A DNA stretch of 64,000 bases from Runella zeae DSM 19591 (GCF_000423565.1 NZ_AUIF01000003.1:124001-188000), one strand, 5' to 3'. Counted from the first letter of the stretch, positions 44,573 through 54,466 are shown. The notes: generated by a model from the letters alone, not told the origin. Made by a program: numbers and translations.

Positions 44573-46462
44573 ATGGCAGAAGAAGTAAAGTACGACGAAA
44601 GCAGCATTCGTTCGTTAGATTGGAAAGAGCATATTCGATTGCGTCCTGGAATGTACATTGGTAAATTGGGAGATGGTTCCGCTGCTGATGACGGTATCTA
44701 TGTGTTGGTTAAGGAAATCATTGACAATTCTATCGACGAACATACCATGGGATATGGTAAAACAGTAGATATCAAAGTTACGGAGCATAGGGTAGAAGTA
44801 AGAGATTATGGGAGGGGGATTCCGCTTGGAAAAGTGGTAGATTGTGTGTCTAAAATCAATACAGGAGGAAAGTATGATTCAGGAGCTTTCCAAAAATCAG
44901 TAGGATTGAATGGGGTAGGTACTAAGGCGGTCAATGCTCTCTCTACTTACTTTAAAGTTCAATCGTTTAGGGAAGGAAAAACAAAATGGGTCGAATTCAA
45001 AAAAGGGGAAGTCATAGCAGAATCTGGGGAAGAAGATACAAATCAGCGCAATGGTACGATGATGATTTTTGAGCCAGATAATACTATTTTCAAAAATTAC
45101 CATTATATCCCGCAGTTTTTGACCAATATGATTTGGAATTACTGCTATCTCAATGCAGGGCTTAGTATTAATTTCAACGGACAAAAGTTTGTTTCCCAAA
45201 ATGGCCTTCTAGATTTGTTGAGCAATAAAACCGACGAAGATGCCATTAGGTACCCTATTATACACCTCAAAGGACAAGATATTGAGATTGCGCTTACTCA
45301 TGGCAACCAATACGGCGAAGAATATTACTCTTTTGTGAATGGACAATATACCACGCAGGGTGGAACACACCTAATGGCATTTCGGCAATCTTTGGTAGAT
45401 ACAGTGAGGGAGCATTATGGTAAAGATTATGCCTTTGAAGATGTGCGTGCTTCTATCATTGCAGCGGTTAGCATTCGGGTACAAGAGCCTGTTTTTGAAT
45501 CCCAAACCAAGACTAAATTAGGTTCTAACAATATTTCTCCCGATCCCAATAGCCCTACGGTAAGGACTTTTATAAATGATTTTTTGAAAGCCAAACTTGA
45601 CAATTACCTCCATATGAATCCGGCGGTAAAAGAAGCTCTAAAGAAACGCATTGAGCAGTCGGAAAGGGAAAGAAAAGAACTGGCAGGTATAAAAAAACTG
45701 GCCAACGAAAGAGCTAAAAAAGCTAGTTTGCACAACAAAAAATTAAGAGATTGCCGGAATCATTTACCAGATGTAAAATCTGAGGATCGTTACGAAACCA
45801 CTTTGTTTATCACAGAAGGAGATTCGGCAAGTGGGTCCATTACAAAAGCCCGTAATGTACAAACCCAAGCCGTATTTAGCTTGCGAGGCAAACCTCTCAA
45901 CTGTTTTGGACTTACCAAAAAAGTAGTATACGAAAACGAAGAATTTAATCTCTTGCAACATGCCCTTGATATTGAAGAAGGATTAGAAAATTTGCGATTC
46001 AATCGCATCGTAATTGCGACCGATGCCGACGTGGATGGAATGCACATTCGTTTGCTGATGCTTACTTTTTTCTTGCAGTTTTTTCCAGATTTGGTTCGAA
46101 ATGGGCACGTTTACATTCTCCAAACGCCCCTTTTTAGGGTGCGCAATCCACGTAATCACAAAGAGACGATTTACTGCTATAGTGAAGAAGAAAGAGTAAA
46201 AGCAATTAAAAAACTGGGTGGTAACAAAAAAGTAGAAATTACGCGGTTTAAAGGACTAGGTGAAATCTCTCCTGATGAGTTTGGTAAATTTATCGGCGAG
46301 AATATGCGCTTGGAGCCAGTGATTTTGAAGAAAGAGGTCACCATTCAAAAGTTGTTGACTTATTACATGGGCAAAAATACGCCTGAACGTCAGCGATTTA
46401 TCATCGAAAATCTGCGGGTAGAAAGAGATGTGTTGGAAGAGGAAGCTGCTATAGCATCTTAA
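44573..46462 (+). CDS. parE: DNA topoisomerase IV subunit B
   Basis: A 629-residue ATPase subunit that decatenates chromosomes with ParC. The GHKL ATP site shows Glu-Asn in [12 protein letters not shown] (near 46-57) and DYGRGIP (78-84). The TOPRIM domain has EGDSASGS (Glu415-Asp417) and DADVDG (Asp484, Asp486). [14 protein letters not shown] followed by LRGKPLN is the ParE-type rather than GyrB-type sequence (EGDSAGG), and the length fits. No parC is adjacent; a terminator follows immediately and the next gene is convergent. Confidence 0.95.
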   Translation: MAEEVKYDESSIRSLDWKEHIRLRPGMYIGKLGDGSAADDGIYVLVKEIIDNSIDEHTMGYGKTVDIKVTEHRVEVRDYGRGIPLGKVVDCVSKINTGGKYDSGAFQKSVGLNGVGTKAVNALSTYFKVQSFREGKTKWVEFKKGEVIAESGEEDTNQRNGTMMIFEPDNTIFKNYHYIPQFLTNMIWNYCYLNAGLSINFNGQKFVSQNGLLDLLSNKTDEDAIRYPIIHLKGQDIEIALTHGNQYGEEYYSFVNGQYTTQGGTHLMAFRQSLVDTVREHYGKDYAFEDVRASIIAAVSIRVQEPVFESQTKTKLGSNNISPDPNSPTVRTFINDFLKAKLDNYLHMNPAVKEALKKRIEQSERERKELAGIKKLANERAKKASLHNKKLRDCRNHLPDVKSEDRYETTLFITEGDSASGSITKARNVQTQAVFSLRGKPLNCFGLTKKVVYENEEFNLLQHALDIEEGLENLRFNRIVIATDADVDGMHIRLLMLTFFLQFFPDLVRNGHVYILQTPLFRVRNPRNHKETIYCYSEEERVKAIKKLGGNKKVEITRFKGLGEISPDEFGKFIGENMRLEPVILKKEVTIQKLLTYYMGKNTPERQRFIIENLRVERDVLEEEAAIAS

Positions 46463-46465
46463 TCT

Positions 46466-46488
46466 AAAGGGGGGCTTCCCCCTTTTTT
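46466..46488 (+). terminator. Intrinsic terminator of parE
   Basis: An 8-bp stem AAAGGGGG / CCCCCTTT (46466-46473, 46478-46485), 4-nt loop and six T residues, four bases after the parE stop. Confidence 0.85.
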
Positions 46489-46490
46489 GT

Positions 46491-48122
46491 TTATTTCGCA
46501 AATTGACTTTTGCGCCACCATTGAAATCCTAATCCTAGTAGACCAATCAAAGCCAGAGGGGCGATTAAATTGATTAATTGCCACTGGGTTCGTTCTTCTT
46601 TTAGTCTAATTTTGTCTAATGGCCTCAGCATTACTTGTTTGTTACGAGCCGTAATCAGTCCTTTAGGATCTACGAGATAGTCTATGGCATACAGTACAAA
46701 ATCCTTGTTGGCATAAGTATACCTAGTGAGGCGATCATAGCCCATAGGTAGAGGGGCGTTGCGGGTGTAGTCAATGTCATTGACAATCATGTCGCCGTCT
46801 GACACAACGATAATTTTACTAGGTTTGCTTTGACCCACAAACGAACTCATACGAGGGTCGGTAGGAAGTAAACGATTGTTGTAAAGAGAAGAAAAGGTGC
46901 CTTCTAGCAATAAGCCGATGGTTTTTACGCCATTGTTATATTCTCTAGGGTCGGGTTGTTGACGGGCTTCGTTGTAGGCAATTAAGGCGGGTACTTTCAA
47001 AGTTTTGGTATATTGCGATGTAAGTAAAAGAGGAGTTTTAACCACATTGGGAGCCATAACCGTATCAATAGTACTAGGAAAACGGCTATATACTGCGTCT
47101 AAGTTTCGTACGATAGGATTTGCTCCAAAGTTGTTGATCAACGGGAAGAATCGCCAAGGCATAGGTTGGATTTGTGGTTTATCTCCCATATTCCCTACAT
47201 TGAGCGGAATCATCGCACAACTCAGGTCTTTTATTAGATTTGGATTGATGCGGCACCCATACTTAAAAAGTAAATCATCTAAGTTGAGTGAAAGTGGCTG
47301 GGCAAAAGTCCCCTCTAAACTTACGCTATCGACCTGAGCACCATCAGCAAAAATCAGTAATTTACCACCTCGCATCACAAACTGATCCAATTTGTATTTT
47401 TCTTCTTCGCTAAAAGGTGAGTCAGGTTTTGGAATGATTAAGAGATCTCCTTTATCCCAAGAATCAGGATTCTGGGCATCGAAATATAAATCATAGTTTT
47501 GCTGGAGTGTTGCTAATAAATCAGAGAAACGTGGGGGTGGTACTTTGGTATGGCCGACCAAAAAACCAATCTTTTTGCGGTCTTTTAATGTAAGACGTCT
47601 AATCGTCGATGCGAGCTCAAATTCTACCCCTTCATAAGATTGATTGAGGCGTTCTTCAGGACCAGAAGCTTGATTTCCTTTCAATAACTGAACAGGGTAT
47701 TCTTTGCCTCCATAAAAAATAAGAGCACCCGGGAAAATCAGCCTCTCCGTGCGTTTGCCGTCTTCATTGGCAAAAAGATTGGTAGGAATAAGACCTTTTT
47801 GAGTCAGCTCTTCTTGGAGTTTTGGATCATTGGGCTCGATAAATCTATAGGCAATGTTGCTTCCTCCGTAGTCAGCAAATGATTCTAAGGTTTCTTTGAT
47901 TGCTCTCTCAAGTCGCTCAAAACCAGGCGGAAAGTCTCCTGATAAATATACATTGATGACGATTTGTTCGTCTAGGTTTTGGAGTAGGTTTTTGGTCGCA
48001 TCAGAAATGGTATAGCGTTTTTCTTGGGTTAAGTCCCATCTCAAAAAAACAAAAGATGCTAGGAGATTGATGCCAATGAGGATGGCAACCAAAACGGATA
48101 TTTTTATGAGTTGTTGTTTCAT
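46491..48122 (-). CDS. gldG: Gliding motility ABC transporter component GldG
   Basis: A 543-residue membrane protein. An N-terminal transmembrane segment (about 8-27) with FLRWDLTQEKRYTISDATKNL after it, a periplasmic domain with FADYGGSNIAYRFIEP, a GATase-like fold region (MRGGKLLIFADG) and a C-terminal membrane segment (about 518-537) are the GldG layout. In Flavobacterium GldF, GldG and GldA form an ABC complex needed for gliding. Here gldF is not adjacent: the upstream gene is a DUF486 protein 24 bp away. Confidence 0.92.
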   Translation of the reverse strand: MKQQLIKISVLVAILIGINLLASFVFLRWDLTQEKRYTISDATKNLLQNLDEQIVINVYLSGDFPPGFERLERAIKETLESFADYGGSNIAYRFIEPNDPKLQEELTQKGLIPTNLFANEDGKRTERLIFPGALIFYGGKEYPVQLLKGNQASGPEERLNQSYEGVEFELASTIRRLTLKDRKKIGFLVGHTKVPPPRFSDLLATLQQNYDLYFDAQNPDSWDKGDLLIIPKPDSPFSEEEKYKLDQFVMRGGKLLIFADGAQVDSVSLEGTFAQPLSLNLDDLLFKYGCRINPNLIKDLSCAMIPLNVGNMGDKPQIQPMPWRFFPLINNFGANPIVRNLDAVYSRFPSTIDTVMAPNVVKTPLLLTSQYTKTLKVPALIAYNEARQQPDPREYNNGVKTIGLLLEGTFSSLYNNRLLPTDPRMSSFVGQSKPSKIIVVSDGDMIVNDIDYTRNAPLPMGYDRLTRYTYANKDFVLYAIDYLVDPKGLITARNKQVMLRPLDKIRLKEERTQWQLINLIAPLALIGLLGLGFQWWRKSQFAK

Positions 48123-48146
48123 TCAAAATAGAATAAAAACGGCAAA

Positions 48147-48476
48147 TTACCATTTTTTAAAAACAAAGAATACTGCCAAAACCATCAGACCAAAGCCCAC
48201 CAAATAATTCCAACGAACTTCTTCTTTTAGATAAAAAACTGCAAATCCTACAAATACAGTCAGACTTACTACTTCTTGAATCGTTTTAAGCTCGAAAGCA
48301 TTAAACTCATAGGAACCGATACGATTAGCAGGAACGGCGATGCAATATTCTAAAAAAGCAATAAGCCAACTAACTAAGATAACTTTCCAAAGTGAAGTTT
48401 CTTTAAACTTCAGGTGCCAATACCAAGCGGTTGTCATAAAAACATTTGATAGTAGCAGTAACAAAACCGTACGCAT
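48147..48476 (-). CDS. DUF486 (DMT superfamily) membrane protein
   Basis: A 109-residue protein with four transmembrane segments, including LLLLLSNVFMTTAWYWHLKF at the start and AVPANRIGSYEFNAFELKTIQE (in parts) between the second and third, which are DUF486 signatures. The family resembles small drug/metabolite transporters but has no known substrate. It ends 24 bp before gldG, so the two are probably co-transcribed. Confidence 0.9.
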   Translation of the reverse strand: MRTVLLLLLSNVFMTTAWYWHLKFKETSLWKVILVSWLIAFLEYCIAVPANRIGSYEFNAFELKTIQEVVSLTVFVGFAVFYLKEEVRWNYLVGFGLMVLAVFFVFKKW

Positions 48477-48514
48477 ACGAAAGATGAATAAGAACGTTGC
48501 AGCAAATATAAGCG

Positions 48515-48557
48515 TAAAAAAACAAAGCGTTAGCGAGTTTTACACCTGCTAACGCTT
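48515..48557 (-). terminator. Intrinsic terminator of the nagB fusion gene
   Basis: On the minus strand a 10-bp perfect stem (48548-48557 with 48525-48534) is followed by TTGTTTTTTTACGC-type sequence. It lies 40 bp after the stop. Confidence 0.8.
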
Positions 48558-48596
48558 GATTATTATCTTATTGTATATTGTTTACCAAAAACACTA

Positions 48597-50543
48597 TTAA
48601 AAATGCCAACGTACAAAGGCTTCCATAGCTTCGTACTCTGCTAAGCCCAATTGGTCGTATAAGCGAGCTGTTCCGCTGTTACGTTCTTCTGCACGTTGCC
48701 AAAATTCTCGTGAGTCTTCTCCCTGGAACACAACACCGTCTTTTTGGGATTGGTGTTTGAAGATACCAAGACGTTTTTTGACAACTTGGTCAGGACTCAT
48801 TGGTACAGCCATTTCGATTTCGTGGATGTCCCACTCGGCCCATGCACCACGATAAAGCCATACCCAGCAATCTTTCATGAAGTTTTTGTGCTTCAATTGT
48901 TTAAGGGCTGCTTCGATGGCGTCCCAACATACCTTGTGAGTGCCATGAGGGTCAGCAAAATCGCCAGCAGCATAAATTTGGTGTGGTTTCACCTCTTCTA
49001 TCAAATTAACAATGATTTTGACATCATCATCGCTAATGGGTTTCTTTTGGATTGTGCCGGTTTCATAAAAAGGCATATCTAAGAAGTGAAAATGCTCCGT
49101 GCCCACAAAACGGCAAGTAGATTTGGCTTCGCCTCTACGAATAATACCCTTTACATACCGAACTTCTGGTGTATCGATTTCGCTGTCTTTTTTCTTTTTG
49201 AGGAATTCTTTTGCATCCTCAAAAATTTTCATGGCGGCGGGGCTTTCTATGCCAAACTTCTGGTTATAGTCTACCACAAAGTCGATAAAACGAAAAGCTT
49301 CATCGTCAGCAACGGCAATGTTGCCAGAGGTTTGGTAAGCTACATGCACCTCATGACCTTGGTCAACGAGACGCTGGAAAGTACCTCCCATTGAGATAAT
49401 ATCATCGTCGGGGTGAGGGCTGAAAATAATCACCCGCTTTTTGGCAGGTAATGCTCTCTCGGGACGGTGAGTATCATCAGCGTTTGGTTTTCCGCCAGGC
49501 CATCCTGTAATAGTATGCTGAAGCTGATTGAAAACATTGATGTTGATGTCGTAGGCTGAACCGTGAGCCGCAAGCATATCACTCATCCCATTGTCGTTGT
49601 AATCTTTGGTAGTGAGTTTAAGAATTGGCTTTTTAAGGGTCAAAGACAAATGTGTCACGGCTTTTTTTATCATAGAGTTGTCCCACTCTACTGTATCTAC
49701 TAGCCACGGTGTTTTTACGCGAGTAAGCTCTGAGGCAGCACGCTCATCTACAAAGAAAGACGTATTGGGGTGAGCTTGGAGATACGATGCAGGTACATGT
49801 TCTGTTACGGGGCCTTCTACTGAGGCTTTGATCATGGGTGCTTTGCGCTCGCCCCAAGCGAGGAGTACTATACGCTTGGCATTCATGATGATAGATACCC
49901 CCATGGTAATGGCTTTTTTGGGAACTTGATGTAGCCCGCCAAACTCCATAGCCGCCGCCGCCCGAGTGGAGTGGTCTAGCGTCATCAGACGTGTTCGCGA
50001 ATTGATTAACGAACCAGGCTCATTGAAGCCAATGTGCCCATTGCCCCCTATTCCTAACAATTGAAAGTCAATACCTCCTAAGGCGTTGATTTTGTTTTCA
50101 TAACTTTGGGCAAATTCCGCAATCATTGGAGCCGGAATCGCACCATCAGGAATGAAATAGTTTTCTTTAGGAATGTCAACATGATCAAAAAGCTGCTCAC
50201 GCATAAAGCGTACGTAGCTGTGAATCGAATCAGGCTGCATGGGATAGTATTCGTCCAAGTTGAACGTAATAACATTCTTAAAACTAAGGCCCTCTTCTCG
50301 GTGCATTTTGATAAGACGGGCATACACGGTCTTGGGAGAGGAGCCCGTCGCAAGACCTAATACACAAGGTTTGCCCTCTTTTTGTTTGCTGCGGATCAAG
50401 TCGGCGATTTCTTGCGCTACTGCTCCAGACGCATCTTTTGCATCTGCATAAATCTGGGTGGGAATTTTTTCGTAGGTAATCGCTTGACCTATAATGCCAC
50501 TGTCGGCAGCTTGGGCTTGAATCATTAAAGGTTCAGTAATCAT
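48597..50543 (-). CDS. nagB: Glucosamine-6-phosphate deaminase fused to a PIG-L/LmbE deacetylase domain
   Basis: A 648-residue two-domain protein. The N-terminal NagB domain (about 20-290) has the catalytic TFNLDEYYPM, GIGGNGHIGFNEPGS and HSTRAAAAM blocks; it converts glucosamine-6-phosphate to fructose-6-phosphate and ammonia. After a linker, an LmbE/PIG-L zinc deacetylase domain begins at FSPHPDDDIISMGGT (His377, Asp379, Asp380) and has a second zinc His in ADPHGTHKVCW. The usual HPDDE is HPDDD here, a variant I believe is normal for this fusion. The combination suggests deacetylation and deamination of amino sugars in one protein. Confidence 0.93.
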   Translation of the reverse strand: MITEPLMIQAQAADSGIIGQAITYEKIPTQIYADAKDASGAVAQEIADLIRSKQKEGKPCVLGLATGSSPKTVYARLIKMHREEGLSFKNVITFNLDEYYPMQPDSIHSYVRFMREQLFDHVDIPKENYFIPDGAIPAPMIAEFAQSYENKINALGGIDFQLLGIGGNGHIGFNEPGSLINSRTRLMTLDHSTRAAAAMEFGGLHQVPKKAITMGVSIIMNAKRIVLLAWGERKAPMIKASVEGPVTEHVPASYLQAHPNTSFFVDERAASELTRVKTPWLVDTVEWDNSMIKKAVTHLSLTLKKPILKLTTKDYNDNGMSDMLAAHGSAYDININVFNQLQHTITGWPGGKPNADDTHRPERALPAKKRVIIFSPHPDDDIISMGGTFQRLVDQGHEVHVAYQTSGNIAVADDEAFRFIDFVVDYNQKFGIESPAAMKIFEDAKEFLKKKKDSEIDTPEVRYVKGIIRRGEAKSTCRFVGTEHFHFLDMPFYETGTIQKKPISDDDVKIIVNLIEEVKPHQIYAAGDFADPHGTHKVCWDAIEAALKQLKHKNFMKDCWVWLYRGAWAEWDIHEIEMAVPMSPDQVVKKRLGIFKHQSQKDGVVFQGEDSREFWQRAEERNSGTARLYDQLGLAEYEAMEAFVRWHF

Positions 50544-50575
50544 GATATCAAGAGAAGAAGTGATTTTTTCGGATT

Positions 50576-50583
50576 CAAAGGTA
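50576..50583 (-). promoter_or_regulatory. -7 box of the nagB fusion gene
   Basis: Reads TACCTTTG on the minus strand, 33 bp before the ATG. A -33 TTTG is not evident. Confidence 0.45.
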
Positions 50584-50639
50584 GCTACTTGTAAGAATAT
50601 TAACGAGTTAAATTAATAAAAAATTTTAAAAATACTTTT

Positions 50640-51374
50640 TTATTGATTAAACTTTTCAACTAAAGCCCTGATTTTGACTTCATCACTATAAATAATTTCG
50701 TACTCATTGGCTGGCAAGACGGAAGCCATATTGAGGCCTTCTTTCTTAAAAATCATCGCACCTTCCCGGACGGCCTTGCCAGTGAGGTGAAGGGCATGTA
50801 CGCCTGTTTGGGCTAAAAGTAGGGCATTGTCGGCATTTACGCCTGCGCCAGCCATTATTTCGATTCGGTTGTTTGCTTTTTTTACAATTTGTTCCAAAAG
50901 CTGCCAACCTTCTGGAGCGGTATTGTGCTGGCCTGAGGTCAAAATTCGTTCAGCCCCGGTCTCAATGATTGCCTCTAAGGCTTCAAAAGGATCGGGAGTG
51001 ACATCGAAAGCACGATGAAAAGTTACGCCCATAGGATAGGCTATTTGCACCAATTCTTTGGTGACCTCAATATTTACTTTACCGTTAGGCTCCAAAATAC
51101 CAAATACTACTCCGTCAGCTCCTAACTGTTTAGCCGTTTCTATGTCAGATTTCATGGTTTCAATTTCGTAGGTATCATAGCAAAAATCTCCCCCTCTAGG
51201 ACGAATCATGACGTATATTTTGAGAGATAATAAGCTTCGAGCAAGTTTGATAAGACCATAGCTCGGAGTAGTGCCACCTTCATAAAGACCACCACACAGT
51301 TCGACGCGCTGCGCACCTGCTTTTTGAGCATTCAAACAAGATTCAATGGAAAACGTACATACTTCAACCTGCAT
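50640..51374 (-). CDS. cutC: CutC family protein
   Basis: A 244-residue TIM-barrel protein. EVCTFSIESCLNAQKAGAQRVELC at the N-terminus (in parts), MIRPRGGDFCYDT (about 56-68), GADGVVFGIL and MAGAGVNADNA fit CutC. The name comes from copper homeostasis in E. coli, but the biochemical role is disputed. Cys24-type and other Cys residues at the barrel mouth are present. The gene is divergent from the DUF1800 gene. Confidence 0.94.
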   Translation of the reverse strand: MQVEVCTFSIESCLNAQKAGAQRVELCGGLYEGGTTPSYGLIKLARSLLSLKIYVMIRPRGGDFCYDTYEIETMKSDIETAKQLGADGVVFGILEPNGKVNIEVTKELVQIAYPMGVTFHRAFDVTPDPFEALEAIIETGAERILTSGQHNTAPEGWQLLEQIVKKANNRIEIMAGAGVNADNALLLAQTGVHALHLTGKAVREGAMIFKKEGLNMASVLPANEYEIIYSDEVKIRALVEKFNQ

Positions 51375-51394
51375 GCGAACAATAAATTTTAAGG

Positions 51395-51426
51395 ATTGAT
51401 TATCAGTAAATTAAAAATTATCTTTG
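51395..51426 (+). promoter_or_regulatory. Promoter of the DUF1800-DUF1501 operon
   Basis: ATTG (51395-51398, one mismatch from TTTG), a 20-bp spacer and TATCTTTG (51419-51426). The DUF1800 ATG lies 83 bp downstream. Confidence 0.5.
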
Positions 51427-51508
51427 ATAGGTAAAAATTAAACCATTTTGGTACAAATTTGTCTATTTAAAAGAATAAAACGTAAATATCTGTAAAAAAG
51501 CTACCAAT

Positions 51509-52885
51509 ATGCCAGTTTGGGATTTATCTAATGCCAAACATCTACTATCAAGGTGTTTGTTTGGGTATTCGCGCAAAGACCTACAAAGAGCGCTCGCTTA
51601 CTCCACCGTAGAGGCATTTGTAGAGAAAGAACTTCTCGCTGATTCACCTTTGCCTGCTCCGCCAGGAGATTGGATAACTGAAACACCGGTAAACAACAAT
51701 TTAGAAGGAGAACGATATCGTTCACTCACTTATTGGTGGTATGATAGAATGCTTGCCGAAGAAACCAACATGCGTGAAAAAATGGTGTTGTTTTGGCATA
51801 ATCATTTTGTGTCTGCTCGCGACAAAGTAAATTACCCTCAACATATGTATATCCAAAACGCTTTGTTTCGGCGTATGGCGTGGGGGAATTTTCGTCAACT
51901 TACCAAAGAAGTTACCATTGATCCCGCAATGTTGATTTATTTGGACGGTAGACTAAGCCGCAACAATAGCCCCAATGAAAACTACGCTCGTGAGCTAATG
52001 GAGCTTTTTACGTTGGGTATTGGCAATTATACCGAAGAAGATATAAAACAAGCCGCCTTGGCTTTGACAGGATGGCAAGTCAATGGGCTAACGGCCACTT
52101 TTGTGCCGTCTCGTTTTGCTAATTCTAACAAAACATTTTTTGGAAAAACGGGTAATTTTAACCACGAAAATATCATAGATATTATCTTAGAAAAGCCTCA
52201 AGCGGCGGAATTTGTGTGTCGGAAGCTCTACAAAGAGTTTGTGTTTTATAAGCCAAACGAAGCTTTTATCAAACAAATGGCAAACGTATTTAGGCAAAAC
52301 AATTATGAGATTCGGCCTGTGCTATCGTTTTTGTTGACCTCCGAGGAGTTTTTTAGTACTCAATACAAAGGTGCCAAAATCAAAAACCCGATGGAAATTA
52401 CCTTGGGTGTTTTGAAGGCGTTTGACTTGACTGCCGTGCAGATTACTCCTTCAGCGGACTGGGCTTATATTTTTAGCCAAACGCAAGCCCTTCAGCAGCA
52501 ATTGTTTTCGCCCCCTGATGTCCAGGGATGGGTAGGGCAGCGGGATTGGATTAGTTCTACTACCTATGCCGTTAGAGGAGGCTTCTCAGATTATGTCGTC
52601 AATGCTATGGGCAATACCCGCAGTACACAATTTAAGCTTATACCCCCTCCAGTAGACTATGCTCGGAGCTATAAAACCTCAGAGGAAGCCATCAAATTTG
52701 TAGATGATATTGTGAGTGTGTTTTTACAGTTTCCAATAAGCTCTCCCAAAAAGCAAACCTTAGTCAATACATTGCTTGGGAGTACAATATTGGCCAATTG
52801 GTCCACAAGTACACCTGGTGCTGAAAACCAAATAAAAGCGTTGTTGAAGGCCATTATGCGGCTTCCTGAGTTTCAATTTGCGTAA
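51509..52885 (+). CDS. DUF1800 family protein
   Basis: A 458-residue protein with LLSRCLFGYSRKDL near the start, EETNMREKMVLFWHNHFV (about 88-105), NENYARELMELFTLGIGNYTE (in parts, near 152-172) and FFSPPDVQGWVGQRDW-like LFSPPDVQGW late in the sequence, all DUF1800 marks. No signal peptide is visible at the chosen ATG, although its partner is exported. It lies 30 bp before a DUF1501 gene; this pair is widespread in several phyla, with unknown chemistry. Confidence 0.92.
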   Translation: MPVWDLSNAKHLLSRCLFGYSRKDLQRALAYSTVEAFVEKELLADSPLPAPPGDWITETPVNNNLEGERYRSLTYWWYDRMLAEETNMREKMVLFWHNHFVSARDKVNYPQHMYIQNALFRRMAWGNFRQLTKEVTIDPAMLIYLDGRLSRNNSPNENYARELMELFTLGIGNYTEEDIKQAALALTGWQVNGLTATFVPSRFANSNKTFFGKTGNFNHENIIDIILEKPQAAEFVCRKLYKEFVFYKPNEAFIKQMANVFRQNNYEIRPVLSFLLTSEEFFSTQYKGAKIKNPMEITLGVLKAFDLTAVQITPSADWAYIFSQTQALQQQLFSPPDVQGWVGQRDWISSTTYAVRGGFSDYVVNAMGNTRSTQFKLIPPPVDYARSYKTSEEAIKFVDDIVSVFLQFPISSPKKQTLVNTLLGSTILANWSTSTPGAENQIKALLKAIMRLPEFQFA

Positions 52886-52915
52886 TTCTTAATATTTCCT
52901 TCATTTTCCAATCGT

Positions 52916-54466
52916 ATGAATCGTAAAGAATTTTTAAAACAGTTGAGTCTCGTTTCAGGAGGCGTAGCTTTTGGAATGAACGGAGTGCCTGTCAAGGCGT
53001 TTGCGTATAATCCTTTTGCGGTTCAGATGGAAGCGACCGCCGGGAAAATCCTTGTATTGGTACAATTGGCCGGCGGAAATGACGGTCTCAATACTGTCAT
53101 CCCCTACGAAAGTGCAGCTTATTATAGTCGCCGGGCAAACATTGCGATCAGGAAGCAGGATGTATTACCACTTAACAGTCAAATTGGGCTCAACCCCAAT
53201 ATGATAGCCCTCAAAAATTTGTACGATAATGGTAAAATGACCCTCGTGCAAAGTGTAGGCTACGCAAATCCAAATCGGTCACATTTTAGAGCTACAGATA
53301 TTTGGCTGACGGCTTCCAATGCTGAAGAGTTGTTGGATGAAGGATGGGCAGGACGGTATTTGACAAAAATGTATCCCGGTTTCCCGGTGTCTATTCCTGG
53401 GCATCCGATGGCAGTACAGCTAGGTTCGGTCGAGTCTTTGTTGATTCAGACAGATTTGGGGTCTACGGGTGTGGTATTTAGCAGTCCCACCAATTTTTAT
53501 AATTTGGTCAATGGCACCACGATTGACAATGAGCCTATTCCGGATACATTGGCGGGTGAAGAACTGAAGTTTATGCGGCAAATCGCGACTCAGTCGGTGG
53601 CATACTCAGGAGTGATTAAACAAAAATGGGAGATTTCGGCCAAAAATATATCTCCTTACCCTTCTACAGGATTGGCAAGTCAACTCAGGATAGTAGGTGA
53701 ATTGATAGGTGGAGGACTCCAAACGCCCGTATATCTCACCACTATAGGTGGGTTTGATACTCATGCTAATCAAGTAGTTGCGAATGCTACCACCACTGGT
53801 ACACACGCCAACCTTCTTAAAACGGTGTCGGAAGCTGTAGCGGCATTTCAAAAAGACCTAGAAAAAAGAGGCTTAGCCGATAAAGTAGTAGTTATGACTT
53901 TTTCGGAATTTGGGCGGCGAGTAAATCAAAACGGTACAATGGGAACAGACCACGGCTCAGCAGCGCCATTGTTTGTGATTGGAAATAGCGTAAGAGGGGG
54001 AATTATAGGGAAAACCCCAAGCCTGACAGACTTAGATGCGAATGGAGATATTAAATTTGAATTTGATTTTAGGCAAATATATACTAGCATCTTACAAGAT
54101 CATTTAGGCGTCGAATCGCCAGTAGTTAAGGATATTATGGGGCAAAGAGATTTTTCTACCTTACCTATTTTTCGAACTTCTACTACTCCGCTTTTGGTTC
54201 ATAACGACGAATTTTCACTGGAGCAAAATTTCCCTAATCCTTTTGTGGAGACCACCCAAATCCGGTATTCTGTTAATAAAAAAATGAGTATTAAGCTATC
54301 GCTTTATGATATGCTAGGGAGAGAAGTGATGACACTCAAAGAAGCTACTTTACCTGCGGGCAATTATACGGCCCAACTCAACGGTGAGCAGTGGATGCCA
54401 GGTTTGTATTTTTGTATGATGAAGTGCGACTCGGGTCAAAAAGTAATTCGTATTGTAAAAGCGTAG
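52916..54466 (+). CDS. DUF1501 protein with T9SS type A sorting domain
   Basis: A 516-residue protein. It starts with a Tat-like NRKEFLKQLSL (Arg-Lys variant) and a hydrophobic stretch, then DUF1501 blocks: VLVQLAGGNDGLNTVIPY (about 47-64), NPNRSHFRATDIW, TIGGFDTHANQ and MTFSEFGRRVNQNGTMGTDHG (in parts). From about 435 a C-terminal sorting domain follows (LEQNFPNPFVETTQIRYSV, LYDMLGREV, PAGNYTAQL), the type A signal for T9SS export and surface attachment. It differs from the DUF1501 protein at 4806-6266, which has no such tail. Confidence 0.93.
   Translation: MNRKEFLKQLSLVSGGVAFGMNGVPVKAFAYNPFAVQMEATAGKILVLVQLAGGNDGLNTVIPYESAAYYSRRANIAIRKQDVLPLNSQIGLNPNMIALKNLYDNGKMTLVQSVGYANPNRSHFRATDIWLTASNAEELLDEGWAGRYLTKMYPGFPVSIPGHPMAVQLGSVESLLIQTDLGSTGVVFSSPTNFYNLVNGTTIDNEPIPDTLAGEELKFMRQIATQSVAYSGVIKQKWEISAKNISPYPSTGLASQLRIVGELIGGGLQTPVYLTTIGGFDTHANQVVANATTTGTHANLLKTVSEAVAAFQKDLEKRGLADKVVVMTFSEFGRRVNQNGTMGTDHGSAAPLFVIGNSVRGGIIGKTPSLTDLDANGDIKFEFDFRQIYTSILQDHLGVESPVVKDIMGQRDFSTLPIFRTSTTPLLVHNDEFSLEQNFPNPFVETTQIRYSVNKKMSIKLSLYDMLGREVMTLKEATLPAGNYTAQLNGEQWMPGLYFCMMKCDSGQKVIRIVKA

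Noticed and set aside
49400-49430. HPDDD in place of HPDDE in the LmbE domain as an inactivating change
   Set aside because: The His, catalytic Asp and zinc Asp are kept, and I believe Asp at the last position is usual for this fusion subfamily.
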